DNA of 64,000 nucleotides. It comes from Fremontodendron californicum. Its lineage: Eukaryota; Streptophyta; Magnoliopsida; Malvales; Malvaceae. A program made the position numbers and the translations under genes. The stretch lies in the NCBI GenBank assembly GCA_030761205.1, contig JAULJL010000040.1, positions 14,144,603-14,208,602 of the forward strand, read 5' to 3'. The notes beneath the pieces were generated by a model. It was not told where the DNA came from and made no database searches. It was given only the letters and a program-made list of their open reading frames with translations. This document shows, piece after piece, positions 55,086 through 64,000 of this stretch; position 1 is the stretch's first letter; every line of letters begins with the position of its first letter.

Positions 55086-58001
55086 TGTTCTTTGAAGAAT
55101 TGTTGAAAATTACCCTAACGATTTTGAGAAGATGCGAATGCTTTATGATGCAGATGCAGGTGTTGAATAAGACACGAAATGACTTAAACTGGTGCAAATG
55201 TCTTTAATGCAAATGTAAATGACTTGGATTGATGCCCATGTTTCATGATGCAGATGCCCCTACTAATTGTGTTCATGTAACTGGTTTATGAATGGTGTAA
55301 CTACAATTACCACACAGTAATGAAAATGCAATGATTCTAGAAATGATGCAATTGCTTGAGATGACACAAATACGAATTCCATGAAGAATGTAAATGTAAA
55401 GGTAAAATACAGATGCTTATGGAATAATGCCAATGCAAATACCCATGAATGATGCAAATGCTTGCCGACACTGTGCAGATGCAAAAGCTCGATAAAGAGA
55501 TGAGTGCTCATGAGTGATGCAAGTGCCCCCGGCTGTTTTTCTAGACTTTGGCTTAGCCTTTCAAATTCATTTTTCCTCTTCAAATCAGAGTATATCTTCA
55601 ATTCATTTTGGCTATTCTCTTTGCCCCAACAGTTTTTCAAACTTTCATCAACAGAGATCTGAACCGGGTTCTATTTCTTCTTCTCATATCTGGAAGTCAA
55701 GACCTATCCTGGCAGTTCTAAACCTTTGAGTTAGAAAATTCCTTGTCTCATGCCAACATCAAAATGGGTATTTCAAAAAAATCTTTTTATTTGTTTTCGC
55801 TTTTTGAAAACTTCTGAACAAAAAATATTAACCCCACAATGTGTGATGTACAAATCTTTTGAAGACTGATGATCATTGTTAGAAATTTCTCTAAGTATCA
55901 ATCTGGGTTTTTTCAACTGGATTGGCAAGGCTTGGTATAACAAGATTCTGGCTTTTCCAGGAAAACTTCATGACAAAAATGTATATCCCTTCTAGGCTCA
56001 CAAATGGAACAGGTTTTATAAATCATGAATTCATTGAGAACCAAACAAATTCAACATTCTTTTAGTTTCCATATCAAGGCATTTTGTCAAGCATCAAGAT
56101 TGGCTGGGATGTTTAAACCGGAAAGTTTAATCTTGGGAACAAAGTTTCAGTTTTTGAAGACAATCCTCCGAATGAGAGCTGACAATTTGGGGGGTTCAGG
56201 AATTCCTAGATGTTCCTCGATGACCACTCCTTTAATAAGATCTTTTCTTTTGGGGTATCGGCACTATCATCGATGGCATCGAAAATTCCCATTCTACTCT
56301 AGACCGCCCGTTTTTTTGGGTTTTCGCCCTAGAGTCCCATTCTTTTCAATTTTTCTCTTTTTTTTTTTTTTACCATGCACTTGAGAATTCTAAATTCTTC
56401 CTTAGTGAAATGAGAATTTGATAAGATGGGATAAAATCTGAGGAAAACCCTTCAAATTAAACATTCATGCTTGATCAAAATGGACTTTTAAAGCACGTAA
56501 TGTAGGCCATGGCTCAGGATTCAGAAAGAAAGGATAAATAGGCCCAAAATATGTGTTTGAGGGTAATCAGATCAAGGATCCTTTCTTGAAGAGGATTTTC
56601 TTTGAAGCATGTGTCTCTTCTTGGACATTTCTTTCTTTTTGATTTTGCTCTTTTTCTTCCTTGCTTTTGGCTTTCAATTTGCCATGTCTTTCACACACAT
56701 TTTTTTATTGTGTTTTTTGTTTGTTTTTCTTGGCTTTCATTTCGTCATCTTTTCCTCTTTTTTTTTCTTTGACAGAGTGCGCCCGTATTTATTCGGGGCT
56801 CCATTTGCTTTGTGTCTGTCCCTGAGCTATCACTCATTTCTCAATGATCTTTGAAAAGATCTTTCCTCGCATTTGCCCCCCAGTGTAGAGGGTAATCCTT
56901 GATCAGGGTTCAAAGAATTAAGAATTCTTTTGGCTCAAAAGGGGTGACTATGGATAATAATTTTTTTCTTGTGAAATGGATATGAAAGATGGCCATTCAT
57001 CATATCAAGCCCAAATATTCTCATTGAAAAGCAATCCTCAGGGGAAATAGATATTCAGAATTTCATTTTGCACTTTGGAATCATCCGAATTCTCATATGC
57101 ATGATATCATGATTTTTCTTTTTCTTTTTTTTTTCTTTTTTTTTTGTTTTTTTCGTCGCATGCCCCCAATGATTCATGCATTAGCCCATCCTTCTTCACT
57201 ATGTATCCATCATTTCCACATATGATGCCCCAATTTGATTATCCATGCGAATTTGTATCAACGAGGAACATGGCAAGTCTAGGTCTGTTTTGAAAAGGCT
57301 GAGTTTCCAATCTGAGTTCTTTGAAGAGACAAGGAAAACATGACCCAAAAGCAGGTTTTCTCTGGGACAAGGGATAATCTAGTTTAATCATTGTGCCCCA
57401 AGGTGTCAATCATGAAGTGATGTCTGGGCAATTAGTGTTTTGTGGTCATTGGGAAAGGTCATGAATGGTTTTAGCACAATCCTGACACACACCAAATTAT
57501 CAAAATCTGGATTCTTGAAAGAATGTCTCATTTGTTTGATTTTCAAGGAATTCAAAAAATTTCAAAAAGTTTGTTCCTTTGTTCATAGCCTAGACTAGGA
57601 TTTACATCCTTGCTTATTTTGCAATGACAATGCTTCTCTTTTTTCATTCATTTTTCCTTGAAGCATTAGGTCTTTCAAGTGTTATTGATTCAAGGTTTAG
57701 GTATAGAGAAGCCCAAAAAAGAGGGGGATGGTGTTGGGTCATTTCTAACACTGATCATCAATCTTCTTGAGACTATCCATTATTAAAACTTCCTTAATGC
57801 TTGTTTTTGTAAATTCACGTTTATTTAAAACACAACAAACACAAAGCATTTAAAATTCATTTAATTCATGTAGATGTTAACATGAGACAAGTGCTTTCAT
57901 CATCACAGTGTATAAAACTACATGCGTCAAAAATGCTCCTATTGACATCCTTCAAAGGTAGTAATTCTCCCCCTAAAACCCTGAAAGAAATTGATTTAGG
58001 G
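55086..58001. other. Element interior without ORFs, where pol would be expected
   Basis: Nearly 3 kb with no frame longer than about 125 codons and no RT, integrase or protease motif on either strand. An ATGC(A/T)AATG-rich stretch occupies 55120-55520. T-rich plus-strand runs occur near 56350, 56600-56780 and 57120-57150. I read it as replaced or deleted pol plus untranslated DNA. Confidence 0.65.
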
Positions 58002-59417
58002 CTAAGTGGCCTTCCATTGATCGATAAGCTCCGGTGTCAAAATACCATCACGGATAAGACTTTCAGTCCTTTCCTTCAGTTGTCTGCATTTTTCAGTTGA
58101 ATGCCCAACTACCCCTAGGTGATAATCACACTTGCTGTCAGGGTCATAACTCCTTGCTGATGGATTCGGAGCTATTTTCAAAGGTACCGGGGTAAGGTAC
58201 TGATTCTTTATTAGTAATGGCAGTAAGTCAGGGATGGGGATTGGAATTCTTTCTTGATTTTCCCGTGATCGTTTTCTGGAAGTAGGCCTTGTTGCAAGGG
58301 CTGGTATAGGATTAGATGTTTGGGTAGGTAGGTAAGGATAAAGGCTTGGAGATACCTCAGTAGGGTAACATGATTGGTATGAGGGAAATTGGGAATATGG
58401 GATGAAATCTCCCATAGTTTGGACATCTTCCTCTTTCTTTCTTGGTGCCTTATTTCTCTCGGTATTGGATGTTCCTTCTCTTTCAAGTTTCCCACTCTTG
58501 ATAGCATTCTCAATCATCTCCCCTGAAATTACCATGTCCGCAAAATTCTTCGAAGCATTGCCGACGAGTCTGTCATAGTACGGGGCCTGCAGTGTATTCA
58601 CAAAAAGGATAGTGATTTCCTTTTGTGTCAAGGGCGGTTGTACTTGGGCAGCCAGGCTCATCCACCGTTGTGCATATTCTTTGAAGCTCTCAGTAGCTTT
58701 TTTCTCCATATTTTGCAAAGTGAGACGATCAAGTGTCCTGTCGGTCATATGCTTGTACTGGTTTAGAAAAGCCCTAGCCAAATCATTCCAAGAGCGAATC
58801 TGATCCTTGCTCAACTGACTATACCACCTAATTGCGGACCCGCTGAGGCTATCCTGAAAGCAGTGAATTAAAAGCTTATCATTATCTATCTGACTTGTCA
58901 TCTTTCGGCAGAACATAATGATGTGGGCTGATGGATCGGTCGTCCCGTCATATTTCACAAAGTCAGGGATCTTGAACTTAGGAGGAATGACTAAATCGAG
59001 GACCAAGCATCGTTCTTTCGCCTTCACACTCCCGAATACATCTGTTCTTTCTATTGCCCGAAGCCTTTCATCTAACAACTGATATTTCCCTTGGGAATCT
59101 GCCAACTCAACCTCATTTACTGCAACCCTTTTCAACTTTGCCTGTTCAGCCGGATCATCTGATTTTAGGACATTGACGGGGTTAACAGTGTTCTGGGCAT
59201 CACTTATTGCTACCTCATCTTGGCCCTTTTGTACCTCTAACCCTTCTCCGGTGACAAAGTTTTTGGTGTATCCTTTTCCCTTCATTACAGCAGACATTAG
59301 CTCCATCAGTTTAGTCATCTGATCCTTAGATTCTGCTTGAGATTTTGCTAGCTGTTCTCGCAATTCTCTCTGTTCCCTTTCCATTTTTTCCATTCGGGCA
59401 ACTTGTTCATCCTCCAT
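58002..59417 (-). CDS. gag: Gag polyprotein of the Tat/Ogre-like element, 471 aa
   Basis: The frame is intact from MEDEQVARMEKMEREQ to IDQWKAT. Residues 1-55 form a charged heptad-like coiled coil (LREQLAKSQAESKDQMTKL). Residues about 145-310 carry the retrotransposon gag capsid-type domain: FKIPDFVKYDGTTDPSAHI, HCFQDSLSGSAIRWYSQLS, LARAFLNQYKHMTDR and EYAQRWMSLAAQVQPPL. A Pro/Ser/basic linker follows. The C-terminal part has the modified knuckle CDYHLGVVGHSTEKC (C-H-H-C spacing) typical of Tat-lineage gag rather than a classical CCHC. No protease is fused downstream and the next ORF is missing. An intact frame agrees with recent activity. The protein would assemble the particle packaging the element's RNA. 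Confidence 0.9.
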   Translation of the reverse strand: MEDEQVARMEKMEREQRELREQLAKSQAESKDQMTKLMELMSAVMKGKGYTKNFVTGEGLEVQKGQDEVAISDAQNTVNPVNVLKSDDPAEQAKLKRVAVNEVELADSQGKYQLLDERLRAIERTDVFGSVKAKERCLVLDLVIPPKFKIPDFVKYDGTTDPSAHIIMFCRKMTSQIDNDKLLIHCFQDSLSGSAIRWYSQLSKDQIRSWNDLARAFLNQYKHMTDRTLDRLTLQNMEKKATESFKEYAQRWMSLAAQVQPPLTQKEITILFVNTLQAPYYDRLVGNASKNFADMVISGEMIENAIKSGKLEREGTSNTERNKAPRKKEEDVQTMGDFIPYSQFPSYQSCYPTEVSPSLYPYLPTQTSNPIPALATRPTSRKRSRENQERIPIPIPDLLPLLIKNQYLTPVPLKIAPNPSARSYDPDSKCDYHLGVVGHSTEKCRQLKERTESLIRDGILTPELIDQWKAT

Positions 59418-59479
59418 AGCACCGGCCTGTATTAAAAGTGTACTCAGTACTTCTTCTGATTTGAAATGGAAATTCTTTC

Positions 59480-59990
59480 AAAGACTCCTAAAGCCAAGCC
59501 AACTTCTATTTTATTTCCCCCAAATGTATGTCATGATGAATGAGCCATGAATGCAATTTCATACATGTGAAGCCTAAACAATATGATGTATGGATATGTA
59601 CAATGGAAACATGCTGACCATATATGTGATAAATGCAATCACAATGCCAACATGTTGCAAACAAAGAATAAACAAATCAACACATGGATATATGCAATGA
59701 CTGATCATGTGCATTTTAGCATGTTTCCCAATGAATGATCATATATCCTATGAATGCAACACGGTGTCAATTATGATACATGCAAACAATGAATGATTGA
59801 TATAGAGTATATACAAAGAAAATCATGCTAACCATGTGTGTCATGAATGCGACCTAATGCTAACATGATGTATGTAATAAGCAAATTAATGCATGAACAT
59901 ATACAAAGAAATTATGCTGACTATGTTTGTTATGAATGCAACCTGACAAATAATTGATGGGATGCAAAATGCAAAGGGGAAGATATCACG
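59480..59990 (-). repeat. ATGCAT-rich spacer upstream of gag (spacer copy 2)
   Basis: Dense in words such as ATGAATGCAAC, CATGCTGACCATATATG and AATTAATGCATGAACATAT. The stretch AATTAATGCATGAACATAT...AAAGAAATTATG...ACTATGT also occurs in the spacer upstream of ORF1 (about 61270-61330). No gene. Confidence 0.6.
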
Positions 59991-60247
59991 GAGGAAATAA
60001 GAATCGGAGGAACTTAATCATCAACATCTTATAAATTTGAAGCATACTCAATTCATTCCCATATCAATGTTCACAATGGTATAAACCATGTTTTACAAAA
60101 TTTGAGCAGTAGTTAAAACTGTCTTTACAAGCACTTTATTCTTCCTAGCATCCTAAGGCTATAAAAGCCGGCTACTGAAAAAGTGAAATCCTATTACATC
60201 ATATAAGACCGAAGTCTTTCCACTTCAATGCTGTAAATCTCCCAATC

Positions 60248-61198
60248 CTAATGGCGTTTTCCCAGTCCTTTATCAATCAGTGTCGTTGGATCCAACCACT
60301 TGGCATCTATGAGAGCTTGCACTTTCCTTTTGACTGCTATACAATCTTCGATGCTATGGCCAACAATTCCACAGTGATAATCACATCTTTCATTTGGATT
60401 ATACCACATTGGATATGGTGGTAACAGGGGTTTCAATGGGACACATGCAACCATGTGATTTTGGATCAGTATAGGGAGGAGCTCTTGGTAGCTGATTGGA
60501 ATGGGATCAAAATGCATTTGGGTCTTATTCTGGGATCGTTTCTTAGTCACACATGGCCTAGGAGTTGGGGCACTTGGTGGTAGCACTAAGGTTCGAACCG
60601 GAGTGTTTACATGGGGATGTGGCGGAACAGCATGGTAAGGGTATGGATTTGGACACGGGGCCTTTGGAGGTTGTACATAGCTCGAGGTTCCTATCTCAGG
60701 TACTGGATAAGGTGATTGATGAGGGAAATAGTATGAACTGGTAGTTGGTAACGATGGAGTCGGATTCAGGAATCCCGTAGTGTTCGTCCCAATGGACGAT
60801 TGGACCATAGTAGGGTGGGGATACTGGTTTGGACCTAGAACAGTTTGCAGGTATGGTACTGGATTCGAGGTTTCTGTCTTTGGTATCAGGCTTTCAGGTT
60901 TAATTATTTTCATGATTTTGTCCACAATTTCATCAGGATTGCAACCTTTGTGGCATTGACAAGTGCAGGATCCAGCAAGGATTGTATGTTCTGGACCTAA
61001 TGGTTTTGGTTAATCCGAAGATGATGCGAAGCCCTGAGAAAGTTCACCTTTACTGTTACCCATATCCTCAACCATTTTCAGCAATTTGGCAAGTTGTTCC
61101 TTCACCTCTCGGATTTCATGTCCATATTCATCTTGATTGCGTTCCAAAGCACCCAATCGTTCCTCCGATTCATTCCTCATATCTCGAACCCCTTTCAT
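60248..61198 (-). pseudogene. ORF1: gag-like protein lacking the capsid centre, one in-frame stop
   Basis: The frame runs from ATG at 61198 for 62 codons to TAA at 61012-61010, then stays open in the same frame to the stop at 60248. Without that stop it would be about 316 codons. The N-terminal part (EERLGALERNQDEYGHEI, VKEQLAKLLKMVEDMGNSKG) is a coiled coil like the start of gag. The middle is Pro-rich (PYPVPEIGTSSYVQPPK, HAVPPHPHVNTPV). The end (ELLPILIQNHMVACVPLKPL then CDYHCGIVGHSIEDC) closely parallels the gag C-terminus. The capsid-type region of gag is absent. Ogre elements characteristically carry an ORF upstream of gag; here it looks like a shortened gag paralogue. The stop may be real or a recent mutation. 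Confidence 0.7.
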
Positions 61199-61206
61199 GC
61201 AAATGA

Positions 61207-61560
61207 AAATGTCATGAGATTAAGATTATGAATGTACACGCTCTATTCCTATGTGCATGAATAAATTGATGATTAATGCATGAACATATACAGAGAAATT
61301 ATGATGACTATGTATGCTATGGATGCAATTTAATGCCAGGTATATACAGATAATGACTATGCATGTCATAAACGTGTCCTACAATGAATGACCATGCATG
61401 CTATGATGTCAAAATGATACATGCTAAGAATAAATGAATTAATACAAAGGTAGGTACAAAGAATGACCATGTATATCACAAATGTATTCTACAATGAATA
61501 ATCATGCATGTTATGACTGTAACACGATGTCAAAATGACACAAATAAATTAACCAATGAT
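61207..61560 (-). repeat. ATGCAT-rich spacer upstream of ORF1 (spacer copy 1)
   Basis: It has the same word composition and at least one matching stretch with 59480-59990 (GATTAATGCATGAACATATA, AGAAATTATGATGACTATGT). It precedes ORF1 just as the other precedes gag. Confidence 0.55.
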
Positions 61561-62737
61561 TACACGAAATTGGTGGGACCTAAATCTTGATTATTCAAAA
61601 ATCTCATTATGCAATATTTGCCTCCTAATTTATGATTTTTTTTTTAACATGCTTTTTTTTGTGTTTTTTTTTTTTATTTATGAAAAACCAATCACATTAT
61701 TTTCAAAAGAATTTCAGGGTGGATCCCACTATGGTACCATATGCAGATGTTCATGTGACACTACCGGTTTTATGAAATCATCAAATGAAATTACCAACTG
61801 TTTATTGCAAAGAATGAGATCAATAACACAACCAAAAATGTACATGCTCTATTCACACATGTATGAAATGTGCAACATGCAAAAAGCTTGAAAAAAGATT
61901 TTTTTTTTTTTTTTTTATAAAAAAAACAGCTAATGAACATCTGCCCCAGCAATATCTGCTTATTTAGGCATCACGATGTCTTCGAGGCGGAGTATCACAT
62001 TTATTACGGGCGATGTACGTACATCGTTGCCCGATCTACCACACTTATTCGGAGTGTAAAATAGGTAACAAAAGGTTTAGAACTGTCCCTCTATGTGTTC
62101 CTATTTTCGGTATATCTAACGGAAATCCGGCATGGCTTCGCCTAGGTTCACTATATGAGGGTGAATCGGTTCTAAGGCTCCGAATTGTTCCTCACTGTCG
62201 CCGGTGAAGGCTAGTAAGGCACCCCGATAAAAGCGGGTTCAATTCGTTAGAGTATATTTTCCTATGCCCATGCGGAGGATCATCACGAAGGCATTAGGTA
62301 CTTTATACTCCGAAAGTGTTTCACTAGCCCATACGGAGGATCAATCACGAAGGCGTAGTTACTTTACTCCCACTTAAAAGGACGGAACCCGGGTATAGGA
62401 TTCATGTTATGCAAATGCATGTGTAGTGTGTGTGGAGGAATAATAAACCTTTCACCACCTATTCTACAAACCTTATTCTAAATGCCCTAGCAATTAAAAC
62501 ATTCAAGAATAATGTAACGCATTAACCAACAAGCAATTATAATATACAACCTTAAATAACTAGAGAACAAAAATAAAATGCATGCACATGAGTATGAACA
62601 TATTTAAAAACAATTTATTATTTTCAAAATTCTCCTTATTAAAAAAATGTGGGAATTAAAATCAAATTACCAATTAAACCAACAAAACCGAGACTTTGAT
62701 AACACACGACTAATTCTAGGCCTGACTCTCTAATATG
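61561..62737 (-). other. Untranslated leader of the element
   Basis: Lies between the primer-binding site and spacer copy 1. It is more GC-balanced at 61960-62400, with a repeated CGGAGGATCA-TCACGAAGGC block at about 62270 and 62335. No ORF with recognisable content. It probably holds packaging and translation-control signals of the element's RNA. Confidence 0.5.
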
Positions 62738-62755
62738 TCCCCAGTGGAGTCGCCA
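62738..62755 (-). promoter_or_regulatory. Primer-binding site (tRNA-Arg type)
   Basis: On the minus strand TGGCGACTCCACTGGGGA starts three bases (GCT) after the LTR end. TGG at its start pairs with the CCA end of a tRNA. This primer-site wording is that described for Ogre/Tat elements, which use tRNA-Arg. Confidence 0.8.
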
Positions 62756-62758
62756 AGC

Positions 62759-64000
62759 TGTCGCAACCTAAAAAAAAAATAACGACGTCTCATCGCAAGA
62801 CTTTTATTATTCGTTAGGCGTGACATTAAAAAAAATCAAGGAAAAGTCGACTTAATTCCTCTAGAAAAATGAAGGTTTTGAAAATGACCTTAAAAAAGAC
62901 ATGGAGTCGCCACCAATCTTTTTTAGCTAGGTGTGATCGGCCACCTATTAAAACCGGTTTTATAAAATATTTTAAAAATTAATTAAAACATTTTAAAAAC
63001 CAATTTCAAGTCTGCGTTTTAAACCAGAGAAATCAAAGAAGCGGGTTCGGGAGTCGGTTACGTGTGGGGAAGGATTAGCACCCCCACAACGCCCGTATAA
63101 ATCGGTACCTTATTAATCGTGTGTTATCTCAAGTCTCGGTAAAAAGTTGGTTTTAAATTTAGTATTTCAAGTTAATTCCCAATTTAAAGAAAAATAATTT
63201 CATTTTTTTATTGAAAATGATCCAGAATTTATAAATTCAAAATTTTCCTATATTCCCCAACAAACGTGGCAAAATATAGAAATTTTTATTAGTTTTGGAA
63301 AACTTTCCGAATCATTCTCTTTTTTGAAAGAAAGATATTCCTTTATTAATGATAATTGATGATATTCCCTCCAGCAAACCCGGTAGAGAACTCATGAATT
63401 ATTGTAACTCGGGAATATCTTTATTTTTATTGAAAACCATTATCTTTTGAAAACATTTAAAATAAATGAATACGTATATGCTAAATAAAGATAACTAAAT
63501 AAAAGCATAGGATATCATGAAATATTCGAAACCATATAACAAACCATGTAACATCAAAAAATATAAATCAAAATAACAACAATATCATAGAAATTATTAT
63601 AGCAAGAATCACATATTATATAAAATGCATGAATATAAAAATGCAATGCATGAAATGTATTTTTTTCCTTTAATTAAGGAAATCCGTATATCTAAAAAGA
63701 TTTCCGGCTACCTTAGGAAAATATGTCAAATTAAATATTCTAAAACCAAAATACTTTGTGATTGTTTGAAAACAATTTTGAAAAGCTTGAATTAAAAATA
63801 AAAACTGGGCTAATTTCTTTAAAATGGCTCTAATTTCCTAAGTTTAAAAAATCCGGACTTGACTACCCTTAACCCGGGACTTGAAAAACCATTTTTAGAG
63901 TTTGAAAAGGCTTAGAAATTACCCTAAGTCAGTAGCTAACCCTTCTAATCAGCCCACTCTAAGTAAATTAACCAAAACAGAAAATTGTTTTTTTTTTAAA
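62759..64000 (-). repeat. 5' LTR, partial (cut by window end)
   Basis: On the plus strand it starts TGTCGCAACC and repeats 48330-49571 with two substitutions seen by eye over 1242 positions. The remaining 3.8 kb and the right flank are outside the window. Confidence 0.92.

Larger units (their letters stand above)
48330..64000 (-). mobile_element. Young Tat/Ogre-like Ty3 LTR element without pol (gag-only), nested in copia
   Basis: Two near-identical LTRs (48330-53355 and 62759 to beyond the window) bound a 9403-bp interior. On the minus strand the order is 5' LTR, primer-binding site, leader, ORF1, gag, a long non-coding part, a tandem array, polypurine tract, 3' LTR. LTR length near 5 kb, an ORF upstream of gag, the primer-site sequence and the C-Y-H-G-type gag knuckle are features of the Tat/Ogre lineage. 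No protease, RT, RNase H or integrase motif is present in 53356-58001, so it would depend on enzymes from related elements. The insertion splits copia coding sequence at 48329/48330. The 5 bases before the left LTR are GTGGG; the matching right copy lies outside. Confidence 0.88.

Noticed and set aside
56025..56854. ORFs of 119 and 81 codons inside the Ogre-like element as pol remnants
   Set aside because: Neither shows RT, protease or integrase motifs, and both are on the strand opposite to gag.

Overview
This window is nuclear DNA of a flowering plant, most likely a woody eudicot. The evidence is AT-rich intergenic DNA, multi-exon genes with GT-AG introns that match plant families, and dense plant transposons: MITEs, a LINE, a Ty1/copia element and a Tat/Ogre-type Ty3 element. 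There are no prokaryotic genes, and I recognise no tRNA, rRNA or CRISPR array.

Layout. 1-5.2 kb: a fragment of a Mutator-like transposase N-terminus, an isolated Ty3-type LTR of about 2.3 kb, and a 1-kb MITE. 5.4-26 kb: a tandem cluster of OBL1-type class 3 lipase genes. Copies A (5472-11196, 479 aa) and B (12758-15897, 469 aa) are intact with five exons each and identical intron phases. Copy C (23632-26049) is a wreck. Its 5' side adjoins a 6.1-kb LINE with a 5' inversion, intron 3 holds nested MITEs, and an insertion-deletion has removed the catalytic serine. 28.3-32.5 kb: a 13-exon gene for a three-RRM hnRNP-like protein (356 aa, + strand), with one GC-AG intron and a possible organelle-DNA insert. 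33.9-38.1 kb: a remorin gene (minus strand, four exons, about 411 aa) whose introns carry six copies of one small hAT-type MITE. 40.5-44.7 kb: a 12-exon CLASRP/SWAP-type SR-related splicing factor (minus strand, 525 aa).

46.3-64 kb is retrotransposon. A decayed copia polyprotein (minus strand) is interrupted at 48330 by a young minus-strand Tat/Ogre-like element. That element has LTRs of 5026 bp, a primer-binding site of the Ogre type, a polypurine tract and gag, but no recognisable protease, reverse transcriptase or integrase. It therefore looks like a gag-only non-autonomous element. The two LTR copies differ at only about two positions over the 1.24 kb visible in both, so the insertion is recent; its right end lies beyond the window.

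I found no wholly new system. The most interesting structures are: (i) the gag-only element, whose upstream ORF looks like a duplicated gag that lost its capsid-like centre, each copy preceded by a related ATGCAT-rich spacer; (ii) its 1.35-kb tandem array, which switches from a 110-112 bp to an exact 81-bp unit; (iii) the six-copy MITE cluster in the remorin introns; (iv) the twin-primed LINE; and (v) the broken lipase copy carrying a possible captured bZIP fragment. The two nuclear RNA-binding proteins are neighbours on the chromosome but nothing links them functionally. All exon boundaries were placed by eye from splice consensus, reading frame and family conservation.
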